In this document: positions 43,761 through 52,224 of the stretch, one piece after another
Position numbering within the stretch: the stretch's first letter is position 1
How the letters are laid out: each line of letters begins with the position of its first letter
Assembly: GCF_009925085.1 (NCBI RefSeq)
Contig: NZ_JAABNR010000002.1
Location: 124,001-188,000 of the forward strand
Direction of reading: 5' to 3'
DNA from: Stagnihabitans tardus
Lineage (GTDB): Bacteria; Pseudomonadota; Alphaproteobacteria; Rhodobacterales; Rhodobacteraceae
Length of the DNA stretch: 64,000 bases
Program-made: the position numbers and the translations under genes
Notes under the pieces: model-generated
The model's input: only the letters and a program-made list of their open reading frames with translations
Told to the model about the DNA's origin: nothing
Databases searched by the model: none

Positions 43761-45638
43761 ATGACCCCCTCCACCACTCACAAACCCGGGCTTCTGGCCC
43801 TTTCCCTTGCCGCCATCGGCGTCGTCTATGGCGACATCGGCACCTCTCCGCTTTACGCCTTCCGCGAGGCGATGCATGCGGCGGGCGCCAGCCATGGCGG
43901 GGTCAGGGTCGAGGATGTGCTGGGCGTCCTGTCGCTGATCACCTGGTCCCTGATGATCATCGTGACTTTCAAATATGTGGCGCTCTTGATGCGGGCCGAC
44001 AACCAGGGTGAGGGCGGGACCCTGTCTCTCCTCGCCCTGGCCGAGCGCAGCCTGGGCGGGCGGCGGCCGCTGGTCCTGGCGATGGGCCTGTTCGGCGCGG
44101 CGCTGTTTTACGGCGATGCGGCCCTGACCCCCGCCGTCTCGGTCCTGTCTGCGGTCGAGGGCCTGAGCCTCGTGACCACGGCCTTCGACCCCTATATCCT
44201 GCCGATCTCGATGGCGATCATCGTCGGGCTCTTCCTGGTGCAGGCCCGGGGGACAGAGGCCGTGGCGCGGTTCTTCGGCCCCATCACCCTGGTCTGGTTC
44301 CTGGTGATCGGGCTTGGCGGAACCATGCAGATCGTGGCCGAGCCCCGGGTGCTGGAGGCGCTGAACCCCTGGGCCGCGGTGCAGTTCCTTGCGGGCAATG
44401 GCAAGTTGGGCCTGATCGTGCTGGGCGCGGTCTTTCTGGCCGTCACCGGGGCCGAGGCGCTTTATGCCGACATGGGCCACTTTGGCCGCAAGCCCATCCA
44501 GCTTGCCTGGATCTTCGTGGCCCTGCCCGCGCTGCTTTTGAACTATTACGGCCAGGGCGCGCTGGTCCTGGCCGACCCTGCGGCGATGGAGAACCCCTTC
44601 TTCCGGGTTTTCCCCGAGACCCTGCTTCTGCCGGTGGTCATCCTGGCCACCGCCGCCACGATCATCGCCAGCCAGGCCGTGATCTCGGGCGCCTTTTCCT
44701 TGACCCGGCAGGCGATCCAGTTGCGGCTTCTGCCCCGGATGCGCATCCGCCACACCTCGGACGCGCAGGAGGGTCAAATCTTCATGCCCGCCGTCAACCA
44801 GATGCTGCTGGTCGCTGTCCTCGTCCTGGTCGTGACCTTCGGCAGCTCTTCGGCCCTGGCCTCGGCCTATGGCATCGCCGTCACCGGAACGATGGTGGTC
44901 ACCGCCACGCTGGCGATGATCGTGGCGCACAAGCACTGGGGCCTGTCCAAGACCCTGGCCGTGGCGCTTTTCGCACCGCTTCTGGCGCTGGACCTGGTGT
45001 TCTTCGGCGCCAACCTGTTGAAACTCTTCGAAGGCGGCTGGCTGCCCCTGGGGCTGGCCATGCTGGTGGTGATCGTGATGACCTCCTGGATCAAGGGCAC
45101 GGGCGTGGTGCTGGGCAAAGAGGCCCAGGGCGAGATGAGCCTTGAGAAGCTGATCCGCCACCTGGGCGCCAAGCCCCTGCCGCAGGTGCCAGGGACGGCG
45201 GTCTTCCTGACCTCGGACCCGGACTATGCCCCTGCTGCCCTCTTGCACTCGCTCAAGCACTTCAAGGTCCTGCACGAGCAGAACGTGATCCTGACCATCC
45301 GCACCGCCGATATCCCCCGGGTGGCCGCCGAGGACCGGGTGCAGATGGTGGACCTGGCGCCGGGCTTCCGCCAGGTGACCCTGACCTGGGGCTATGCCGA
45401 GGAACCCGACGTCCCCGAGGGCCTGGCGCTCTGCCGCAAGCTGGGGTGGAAGTTCGACATCATGTCGACCTCCTTCATCCTGTCGCGGCGGTCCCTGCGC
45501 CTGTCGTCGCGGCGCGAGATCCCGGCCTGGATGGCGCGGCTCTTCATCCTGATGGCGCGCAACTCGGCCCCGGCTTCGGACTACTTCCGCATCCCGGCGG
45601 GGCGGGTGGTGGAATTGGGGACCCAGGTCAATGTCTGA
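43761..45638 (+). CDS. kup: Kup-family low-affinity potassium transporter
   Basis: 625-residue KUP/HAK/KT K+-H+ symporter with about 12 membrane helices. The N-terminal family signature is IGVVYGDIGTSPLYAFREA (about 17-35), followed by GVLSLITWSLMIIVTFKYV and DNQGEGGTLSLLAL. The C-terminal cytoplasmic region begins about residue 460. Located in the inner membrane. Divergent from a KdpD/KdpE-like pair, an unusual partnership since that system normally controls kdpFABC. Confidence 0.96.
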   Translation: MTPSTTHKPGLLALSLAAIGVVYGDIGTSPLYAFREAMHAAGASHGGVRVEDVLGVLSLITWSLMIIVTFKYVALLMRADNQGEGGTLSLLALAERSLGGRRPLVLAMGLFGAALFYGDAALTPAVSVLSAVEGLSLVTTAFDPYILPISMAIIVGLFLVQARGTEAVARFFGPITLVWFLVIGLGGTMQIVAEPRVLEALNPWAAVQFLAGNGKLGLIVLGAVFLAVTGAEALYADMGHFGRKPIQLAWIFVALPALLLNYYGQGALVLADPAAMENPFFRVFPETLLLPVVILATAATIIASQAVISGAFSLTRQAIQLRLLPRMRIRHTSDAQEGQIFMPAVNQMLLVAVLVLVVTFGSSSALASAYGIAVTGTMVVTATLAMIVAHKHWGLSKTLAVALFAPLLALDLVFFGANLLKLFEGGWLPLGLAMLVVIVMTSWIKGTGVVLGKEAQGEMSLEKLIRHLGAKPLPQVPGTAVFLTSDPDYAPAALLHSLKHFKVLHEQNVILTIRTADIPRVAAEDRVQMVDLAPGFRQVTLTWGYAEEPDVPEGLALCRKLGWKFDIMSTSFILSRRSLRLSSRREIPAWMARLFILMARNSAPASDYFRIPAGRVVELGTQVNV

Positions 45639-45647
45639 CCTCCCCTG

Positions 45648-46292
45648 TCAAGCGCCGTGCCGGGCGCGGATCGTCGCCGCCGTCGCCTCGTAATGCTGCA
45701 CCAGAAGGCGGTTGGCCAGGGTCTCGTCCCTGGCCAAAGCCGCATCGGCCAGGGCCGCATGTTCGGCCACCAGGTCGCGCCCGCCACCCCCCGCGCCGCC
45801 CACCAGCACGGGCAGGCGGTAGCGGTCGGTCGCCATGTAAAGCTGCTCGAAGAAATCCAGCATCCAGCGCGACCCGCAGGCCGACAGCAGCGCGCGGTGA
45901 AAGGCGTGGTGGCGGGTTTCAAGCTCCCAGATGTCGCCGCCCGACCGCTCGGCCTGAAGTTTCAGCGCATAGGTCGCCGCCACGAGCTGTGCCGCCCAGT
46001 CATCCCCCCCCAGCCGCAACGATAGCCGCAGCGCCTCGGTCTCGATCACCAGCCGCGTGCGCAGGGCATCCTCGAACTCGGCCAATGACAGCTCGGACAC
46101 CCGGAACCCCCGCAGCGATTCCGAGATCACCAGCCTTTCGCCCTGCAACCGGCTCAGCGCCTCGCGCAGCGGCGAAAAGCCCATGTCATAGCGCGCCGAG
46201 AGATCGGCCATCTTCAGCGCCCCGCCGGGCTTCAGATCGCCGCGCACGATGTCGTTGCGCAGCGACAGATAGGCCTTTTCCGCAAGTGTCAT
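45648..46292 (-). CDS. GntR/FadR-type (FCD) transcriptional regulator
   Basis: 214 residues: N-terminal winged helix (MTLAEKAYLSLRNDIVRGDLKPGGALKMADLSARYDMGFSPLREALSRL region, about 1-50) and a C-terminal FCD ligand domain with metal-type residues (EFEDALRTRLVIETEALRL, HHAFHRALL, EHAALADAAL). Divergent from the bicupin operon; probably represses it until a pathway acid binds. A perfect palindrome lies in the gap. Confidence 0.92.
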   Translation of the reverse strand: MTLAEKAYLSLRNDIVRGDLKPGGALKMADLSARYDMGFSPLREALSRLQGERLVISESLRGFRVSELSLAEFEDALRTRLVIETEALRLSLRLGGDDWAAQLVAATYALKLQAERSGGDIWELETRHHAFHRALLSACGSRWMLDFFEQLYMATDRYRLPVLVGGAGGGGRDLVAEHAALADAALARDETLANRLLVQHYEATAATIRARHGA

Positions 46293-46349
46293 CGGTCACC
46301 TTCCCCTTGCCCGCAGGATAGGGAGCTTCCGCCGCCAATGCAAACCCGA

Positions 46350-46363
46350 GATTTTCGAAAATC
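46350..46363. promoter_or_regulatory. Palindrome between GntR gene and bicupin operon
   Basis: GATTTTCGAAAATC, a perfect 14-base palindrome. The core TCGAAAAT recurs at 46374-46381. Both lie in the 127-base divergent gap and are candidate operators for the FCD regulator. Confidence 0.6.
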
Positions 46364-46419
46364 CTTGTTGCAATCGAAAATGCATTCAGGCAGCATCGAT
46401 GAAACTCAAGGAGGGCAGG

Positions 46420-47541
46420 ATGGCCGTTCAACGCGAGAACCACCGGGAAGACGTCGCCGGTCGTGCCAATGTCGAGGACACGCCCGAGCTTCTGGCCTAT
46501 TACGACGCGCTTGACCGTCACCACGCGGGCGCGCTCTGGACCGTGGCCAACAAGATCGAACCCTGGGAGCCGAAGTCGCAATCGGTCCCCGTGGTCTGGC
46601 GCTATCGCGATCTGCGCGACCATGTCCTGCGCTCCATCGACCTGGTGACGCCGGAAAAGGCGGGGCGGCGGGTGATCTACCTGAACAACCCGGGGCGGAC
46701 CGATGTGGCGGCGGCGGTGGGCTGGATCTATGCGGGGCTCCAGGTGATGAAGCCCGGAGAGGTCGCCAGCGCCCACCGCCATTCCGCCAGCGCGATCCGC
46801 TTCATCATGGAGGGGACGGGGGCCTATACCGTCGTCGATGGCCACAAGATGACCCTGGGCGCCAATGACTTCGTCCTGACCCCCAACGGCACCTGGCACG
46901 AACACGGCGTCTCGGCCGAGGGCTCGACCTGCCTCTGGCAAGACGGGCTGGATATTCCCTTCGTCAACGCGATGGAGGCGAATTTCTACGAGGTCCATCC
47001 CGATCTGCGCCAGGCCGTGGGCCATCCGGTCGATGACATGACCAAGACCTGGGGCAATGCCGGTCTGACGCCCTCGGGCGGGGATTGGCAAAAGGGCTAC
47101 AGCCCGATGTTCAAATACGAATGGGCGCCGACCTATGAGGCCCTGGGCCGCTATGCCCTCTGCACCGATGGCTCGCCCTTCGACGGGGTGATGATGGACT
47201 ACGTCAACCCCGTGACGAACGGCCCGGTGATGCGCACGCTTGGCGCCTCGATGCAGATGCTGCGCCCCGGTGAGCACACCAAGGCCCATCGCCACACCGG
47301 CAGCTACCTTTACCACGTCGCCAAGGGGCGCGGCTATTCGGTGATCAACGGCCAGCGCTTCGATTGGCAAGAGCGCGACATTTTCTGCGTGCCCTCCTGG
47401 GCCTGGCATGAACATGTCAACCTGGACGACCGCGACGACGCCTGCCTCTTCTGCCTCTCGGACCTGCCGGTGATGCGCGCCCTCGGGTTCTACCGCGAAG
47501 AGGCCTTTTCCGACAACCACGGCCATCAGCCGGTGAAGTGA
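46420..47541 (+). CDS. Gentisate 1,2-dioxygenase-like bicupin
   Basis: 373 residues with two cupin domains. The first has AHRHSASAIRFIMEGTG and a WHEHG (about 125-165); the second has KAHRHTGSYLYHVAKGRG and WHEH (about 287-330); each has the His-x-His pairs that bind Fe(II). This is the layout of gentisate/1-hydroxy-2-naphthoate ring-cleaving dioxygenases. ATG 46420 has AAGGAGGGCAGG before it; an ATG 7 codons upstream has none. First gene of an operon with an FAH hydrolase, nitrilase and flavin reductase. The true aromatic substrate is uncertain. Confidence 0.88.
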   Translation: MAVQRENHREDVAGRANVEDTPELLAYYDALDRHHAGALWTVANKIEPWEPKSQSVPVVWRYRDLRDHVLRSIDLVTPEKAGRRVIYLNNPGRTDVAAAVGWIYAGLQVMKPGEVASAHRHSASAIRFIMEGTGAYTVVDGHKMTLGANDFVLTPNGTWHEHGVSAEGSTCLWQDGLDIPFVNAMEANFYEVHPDLRQAVGHPVDDMTKTWGNAGLTPSGGDWQKGYSPMFKYEWAPTYEALGRYALCTDGSPFDGVMMDYVNPVTNGPVMRTLGASMQMLRPGEHTKAHRHTGSYLYHVAKGRGYSVINGQRFDWQERDIFCVPSWAWHEHVNLDDRDDACLFCLSDLPVMRALGFYREEAFSDNHGHQPVK

Positions 47542-47547
47542 GAGCCC

Positions 47548-48468
47548 ATGAAACTCGTGACCTATCGTGCCGATATCGAAGCGGCAGCAAGCCTGGGCGT
47601 CCTGGTCGGTGACCTGGTCGTCGATGTCGCCACCCTGGGCGAGGCCTGCGGCGAGCCCCTGCCGGGCTCCATGCTTGACCTGATCGACGCGGGCCAGCCC
47701 GGTCTTTGGGCGGTGCAGGATTGCCTGGACCGCGTGGACGGGCGCTTTCCGATCCATTCCGCGACGGCCCTGGCCAATGTGACCCTGCTGGCGCCAATCC
47801 CTCGACCCCGCAAGAATATCTTCGGCATCGGGCTGAACTATCTCGACCATGTCGCCGAAAGCGCCCGCGCGCTCGACACCAACAAGGACCTGCCCAAGCA
47901 GCCGGTGATCTTCTCCAAGCCGCCGACCTCGGTCATCGGCCCGGATCAGCCCATCGAGCACAACGCCAGGATCACCCGTCAGCTGGACTGGGAGGTGGAA
48001 CTCGCCGTCATCATCGGCACCCGCGCGCGGCGCGTGACGACCGGGGCGGCGCTGTCGCATGTCTTCGGCTATTCGGTGATGATCGACGTCTCGGCCCGCG
48101 ACAACCGCCGCGCCGGCCAGTGGATCTATTCCAAGGGCCAGGACAGCTTCGCCCCCTTCGGCCCGGTGATCGTCACCGCCGACGAGATCCCGGACCCGCA
48201 GGTCCTCGACCTCTGGCTGACGGTGAACGGGGTCGAGAAACAGCGCTCGAACACCGCCAAGATGCTCTTCAAGGTCAATGAGCTGATCGCCGACATCAGC
48301 CAGGGCATCACGTTGGAGCCCGGCGACATCATCGCCTCGGGCACGCCCGAGGGCGTGGGGGCGGGGCGCGACCCGCAGGAATGGCTCTGGCCGGGCGATG
48401 TGGTCACGGCCTGCGTCGAGGGCATCGGCACGCTCCGCCACCCCGTCGTGAACGCCACGCCCGACTGA
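47548..48468 (+). CDS. Fumarylacetoacetate hydrolase-family protein (fumarylpyruvate hydrolase-like)
   Basis: 306 residues, FAH fold. Catalytic/metal residues are visible in GIGLNYLDHVAES (His), DWEVELAVIIG (ExE, about 149-151), SVMIDVSARD (Asp) and ASGTPEGVGAG. Six bases after the dioxygenase gene; the pairing fits ring cleavage to fumaryl- or maleylpyruvate followed by C-C hydrolysis, as in gentisate catabolism. No isomerase gene was seen, so direct hydrolysis is possible. Confidence 0.92.
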   Translation: MKLVTYRADIEAAASLGVLVGDLVVDVATLGEACGEPLPGSMLDLIDAGQPGLWAVQDCLDRVDGRFPIHSATALANVTLLAPIPRPRKNIFGIGLNYLDHVAESARALDTNKDLPKQPVIFSKPPTSVIGPDQPIEHNARITRQLDWEVELAVIIGTRARRVTTGAALSHVFGYSVMIDVSARDNRRAGQWIYSKGQDSFAPFGPVIVTADEIPDPQVLDLWLTVNGVEKQRSNTAKMLFKVNELIADISQGITLEPGDIIASGTPEGVGAGRDPQEWLWPGDVVTACVEGIGTLRHPVVNATPD

Positions 48469-48475
48469 CCCCTTG

Positions 48476-48496
48476 GCTTTCACATTTGCCCAAATA
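48476..48496. repeat. Second copy of 21-base intergenic repeat
   Basis: Identical for 21 bases to 1902-1922 (begins GCTTTCACATTTGCCC). Here it lies in the 74-base gap between the FAH and nitrilase genes, again inside an operon, but without the G-rich hairpin found at the bchY-bchZ copy. Confidence 0.75.
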
Positions 48497-48542
48497 CTCT
48501 CTTTGCGCCCCCTCCCGGCGCGCTGACATCGGAGACCAAGCG

Positions 48543-49469
48543 ATGACCCCTTTCAAAGCCGCCGTCGTGCAGATGGCCTCGGTCCCCGGCGATCCCATGG
48601 CCACGGCCCAGGCCGCCGCCGCCCGCCTGCGCGAGGCGGCATCCCAGGGCGCCCGGCTGATCGTTTTCCCCGAGGCGCTGGTGGGCGGCTATCCCAAGGG
48701 CGCCAGTTTCGGCGCGCCCATCGGCATGCGCAAACCCGAGGGCCGCGCGGCCTTTGCCCGCTATCACGCCGCTGCCATCGACCTCGAGGGCCCCGAGGTC
48801 GCCTGCCTCGCGGAAGCCAGCGCCGAGACCGGTGCCTTCGCCGTGTTGGGCGTCATCGAGCGCGACGGCGCCACGCTTTACTGCACCGTCCTCTATTTCG
48901 ACGGGGCCAAGGGCCTGGTGGGCAAGCACCGCAAGCTGATGCCCACCGCCGGAGAGCGGCTGATCTGGGGCTTTGGCGATGGCTCCACCCTGCCGGTCTT
49001 CCAGACCGAGATGGGGACCGTGGGCGCGGTGATCTGCTGGGAGAATTACATGCCCGCCCTTCGGATGCACATGTATCACCAGGGCGTCAGCCTCTATTGC
49101 GCCCCCACGGCGGACGACCGCGACACCTGGGCGCCCACGATGCAGCACATCGCGCTGGAGGGCCGGACCTTCGTGCTTTCCGCCTGCCAATACATCACCC
49201 GCGCCGCCTATGGTCCCGACCACGAAAGCGCCCTGGGCGATGCGCCCAGCACGGTGATGATGCGCGGCGGCTCGGTCATCGTCTCGCCCCTGGGTCGCAT
49301 CCTCGCCGGCCCCGATTTCAGCGGCGAGACCATTCTTTACGCCGAGATCGACCCGTCAGAGGTCCTGCGCGCCAAGTTCGATTTCGACGTGACCGGCCAT
49401 TACGCCCGGCCGGATGTCTTTCAGCTGGTCGTGGACACCGAGGCGAAACCCGCCGTGCGGGTCAAATGA
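48543..49469 (+). CDS. Nitrilase/carbon-nitrogen hydrolase
   Basis: 308 residues. The Glu-Lys-Cys triad of the nitrilase superfamily is visible: Glu in IVFPEALVGGYP (about 44), Lys in GKHRKLMPT (about 129), Cys in AVICWENYMP (about 163). The CWENYMP context and the length fit true nitrilases (branch 1), which hydrolyse nitriles to acids. GGAGACC precedes the ATG. The stop overlaps the flavin reductase start (ATGA). Within the operon it may feed a nitrile-derived acid into ring cleavage. Confidence 0.92.
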   Translation: MTPFKAAVVQMASVPGDPMATAQAAAARLREAASQGARLIVFPEALVGGYPKGASFGAPIGMRKPEGRAAFARYHAAAIDLEGPEVACLAEASAETGAFAVLGVIERDGATLYCTVLYFDGAKGLVGKHRKLMPTAGERLIWGFGDGSTLPVFQTEMGTVGAVICWENYMPALRMHMYHQGVSLYCAPTADDRDTWAPTMQHIALEGRTFVLSACQYITRAAYGPDHESALGDAPSTVMMRGGSVIVSPLGRILAGPDFSGETILYAEIDPSEVLRAKFDFDVTGHYARPDVFQLVVDTEAKPAVRVK

Positions 49470-50095
49470 GATACGACCTCGAGACCCTCCCCGAGCGCAT
49501 CGCCTACAAGCTTCTGGCTGCGACGACCGTGCCGCGCCCGATCGCCTGGGTCGTGACGCTGGACCGCGAGGGGCGCCGCAATGCCGCGCCCTATTCCTTC
49601 TTCAACATCATGGGCTCGGCCCCGCCCACGGTGGCGCTTGGGATCATGGCCGATCCGCGCGGGCTGAAGGACACGGCCCAGAACATCGCCGACATGGGCG
49701 AGTTCGTCATCAACCTCGTGCCCGAGCGGCTGGTGGGCGCGATGAACCAGACCGCCATCGATGCCCCGCGCGGGGTGGATGAGTTGGCCCTGGCCGGGCT
49801 GGAAACCCTGGCCTCGACCCATGTCGCCCCGCCCCGCATCGCCGAAAGCCCGGTGGCCTATGAATGCCGCCTGGTGCAGATGGTCGAGACCGGGCCGCAC
49901 CAGGTCCTGGTCATCGGTCGCGTCCTGGCCGTGCATATCGCGGACCGCTTCCTGATCGACCCCGCCCGCGCCCATATCGACACGCCCGCCCTGGACCTCG
50001 TCGCGCGCGGCTTCGGCGCGACCTATCTGCGCGCCCAGGACAGCTTTCAGCTGGAGCGTCCGACCTGGCCTCTGGCAGCGCCCCCCGGCGGCTGA
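49466..50095 (+). CDS. Flavin reductase-like FMN-binding protein
   Basis: 209 residues of the flavin-reductase/split-barrel FMN-binding family (YKLLAATTVPRPIAWVVTLDREG, NAAPYSFFNIMGSAPPTVALGI, DTAQNIADMGEFVIN). Such proteins supply reduced flavin to monooxygenases or act as reductases; no monooxygenase gene is adjacent. ATGA-coupled to the nitrilase. Last gene of the catabolic operon before the DUF6880 gene. Confidence 0.9.
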   Translation: MRYDLETLPERIAYKLLAATTVPRPIAWVVTLDREGRRNAAPYSFFNIMGSAPPTVALGIMADPRGLKDTAQNIADMGEFVINLVPERLVGAMNQTAIDAPRGVDELALAGLETLASTHVAPPRIAESPVAYECRLVQMVETGPHQVLVIGRVLAVHIADRFLIDPARAHIDTPALDLVARGFGATYLRAQDSFQLERPTWPLAAPPGG

Positions 50096-50125
50096 TAGCG
50101 TCACGGCCAAAGACAGGGAAGACCC

Positions 50126-51472
50126 ATGGCCGCCAAGACCACGCTGAACGCCAAGAACCTGGAAGCCCTGGGCGCGGCGCGGCTGGCGGAACTGCTGATC
50201 GAGGTTTCGACCGGATCGGCCCTGGCGAAAAGGCGGCTGCGGCTGGAGCTTGCGGGCGCCCAAAGCCCGAAAGAGGCCGCGCGCGAGATCGCCAAGCGCC
50301 TGTCCACCATCGCCACCGCAAGGGCCCGGATCGGCTGGCGCAGCCGCAAGGGGCTGGTGGCCGATCTTGATGGCCAGCTTCAGGCCATCGCCCGCCTCTC
50401 GCCCCAAGACCCGACCGAGGCGCTCGCCCTGACCTGGCGGCTCCTCCAGATCGCGCCCTCGATCTTCCGGCGCTGCGAGGATACCGGCGGCACGGTGGTG
50501 GCCGTCTTCCACCGGGCCTGTGCGCTGCTCGGAGAGCTTGCCCCCAGGGACCGGCCCGAAGCCCTGGCCGAAGAGGTGCTGGAGGCGCTCCAAGAGAACC
50601 TCGACGGGCAATATGACCCGCTGATCCCCTGCCTGGCCCCGGCTTTGGGGGCTGTGGGCCTCGCCCATCTCAAGACCTTGGTGCAGGCCCTGCCCGTGCC
50701 GAGCGGCGCCAGCGACCTGGCCACCCGCACCCGCCGCGCCATCGTCCGCATGGCCCTGCAGGACATCGCCGATGTGCAGGGCGACGTCGATGCCTTCATC
50801 TCCCAATACGGCCCCGCCCACCTCGCCCAGCCGCAGATCGCCACCGAGATCGCCCAGCGCCTTGTGACCCAGGGCCGCCTGACCGAGGCGCTGGAGGCGC
50901 TTGACCGCGCCGCCCCCGGCGATGCGCCCTGGGCCGAGGCCCGGCTTGCGGTGCTGGAGGCCCTGGGCCGCCAGCCCGAGGCTCAGGCCTTCCGGCTTGA
51001 CCGCTTCCGCCAGGGCCTGTCAGCGGCGCCCCTGCGAGCCTACCTGAAGAAACTCCCGGATTTCGAGGATATCGATGCCGAAGAGCGCGAGCTTTCCTAT
51101 GTCGCCGCCCATCCCGACCCGATCCTGGCGCTGGATTTCCTGATCCAATGGCCCGACCTTCCCCGCGCCGCCGCCCTTGTCCTGCGGCAGAGCCTCGACG
51201 GCGACCGCTACGAGGTCCTGACCCCCGCCGCCGAGGCCCTGTCGGACCGCTTCCCCCTGTCAGCGACCCTGGCCCTGCGGGCGATGATCGGCTTTACCCT
51301 GGGGGCGGGCCGTTCCGCCCGCTACCCCCATGCCGCCCGCCACCTGACCCATGCGGCCGAAATCGCGCCCCATGTCGAGGATTGGCAGGGCCATCCCAGC
51401 CACGAGGTCTATGCGGCGGGGCTAAGGCGCGATCACGCGCGCAAGGCGGGGTTCTGGCGGGCGCTGGGCTGA
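50126..51472 (+). CDS. DUF6880-family protein of unknown function
   Basis: 448 residues, largely alpha-helical, with features I associate with the uncharacterised DUF6880 family (LSPQDPTEALALTWRLL, AIVRMALQDIADVQGDVDAFI, LDFLIQWPDLPRAAALVL and the HAARHL ending with CxH-free WRALG). No signal peptide or membrane span. The middle third reads like TPR-type helical repeats. It follows the flavin reductase by 30 bases but is probably independent. Its last 40 bases overlap the convergent hmuV gene. Confidence 0.75.
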   Translation: MAAKTTLNAKNLEALGAARLAELLIEVSTGSALAKRRLRLELAGAQSPKEAAREIAKRLSTIATARARIGWRSRKGLVADLDGQLQAIARLSPQDPTEALALTWRLLQIAPSIFRRCEDTGGTVVAVFHRACALLGELAPRDRPEALAEEVLEALQENLDGQYDPLIPCLAPALGAVGLAHLKTLVQALPVPSGASDLATRTRRAIVRMALQDIADVQGDVDAFISQYGPAHLAQPQIATEIAQRLVTQGRLTEALEALDRAAPGDAPWAEARLAVLEALGRQPEAQAFRLDRFRQGLSAAPLRAYLKKLPDFEDIDAEERELSYVAAHPDPILALDFLIQWPDLPRAAALVLRQSLDGDRYEVLTPAAEALSDRFPLSATLALRAMIGFTLGAGRSARYPHAARHLTHAAEIAPHVEDWQGHPSHEVYAAGLRRDHARKAGFWRALG

Positions 51473-52224
51473 ACGGCCTGGACCAAAAGGAAGGGCCCCT
51501 CGGGCGGCAGGCGGTTCAAGGGCGCCTCGCAGCCATAGACCCGGGCGATCAGCGCATCGGACATGACCTCTGACGGAGCCCCATCGGCCACCAGCGCCCC
51601 CTGGTGCAGCACGAGGATACGGTCGGCGCCCCGGAAGGCCAGATTCAGGTCATGCAGCACGACCAGCGCGCCGCCCCCTGCCGCTGCAAAGGCCCTCGCC
51701 CGGTCGATCACCGCGACCTGATGCGCGAGGTCAAGGCTCGAGACCGGCTCGTCCAGCATCAGCCAAAAGGGCTCCAGCCCGGTTTCCGCCTGGGCCAGGG
51801 CGCGGGCCAGGTGCATCCTCTGCGCCTCGCCGCCTGACAGTTCCATCGCGTTGCGGTGGGCGAAACCCTTGAGCCCGACCTCGGAGAGGAGGGCGGCGAT
51901 CCGGGCGGGGGGCAGGGGGCGGGAGGCGCCCAGGGCCACGATATCCTCGACCGGGAAGGGGAAGGCCAGCGTGGTTTCCTGCGCCATCACCGCGCGGCGG
52001 AGCGCGAGCTGCGGGGCGGGGATTTGGCGGATATCCTGGCCGTTCAGCAGCACCTGGCCGTCAAAGGGCAGGGTGCCCGACAGCGCGGCCAGAAGCGAGG
52101 ATTTGCCCGAGCCATTGGGGCCGATCAGGACGGTGACCTCGCCGGGATGAAGCCGCAGGGTCAGGTCATTCAGAACCGGGCGGCCCGCGCGGTGCAGGGT
52201 CAGGTTGCGGGCTTCCAGCGTCAT
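51433..52224 (-). CDS. hmuV: Heme ABC transporter ATP-binding protein
   Basis: 263-residue ATPase: Walker A IGPNGSGKSS (about 34-43), signature LSGGEAQRMHLARALA (about 128-143), Walker B FWLMLDEPVSSLD (about 153-165), switch VVLHDLNLA. Energises heme import with HmuU/HmuT. The ATG overlaps the hmuU TGA (ATGA). Its 3' end overlaps the convergent DUF6880 gene by 40 bases. Confidence 0.94.
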   Translation of the reverse strand: MTLEARNLTLHRAGRPVLNDLTLRLHPGEVTVLIGPNGSGKSSLLAALSGTLPFDGQVLLNGQDIRQIPAPQLALRRAVMAQETTLAFPFPVEDIVALGASRPLPPARIAALLSEVGLKGFAHRNAMELSGGEAQRMHLARALAQAETGLEPFWLMLDEPVSSLDLAHQVAVIDRARAFAAAGGGALVVLHDLNLAFRGADRILVLHQGALVADGAPSEVMSDALIARVYGCEAPLNRLPPEGPFLLVQAVQPSARQNPALRA

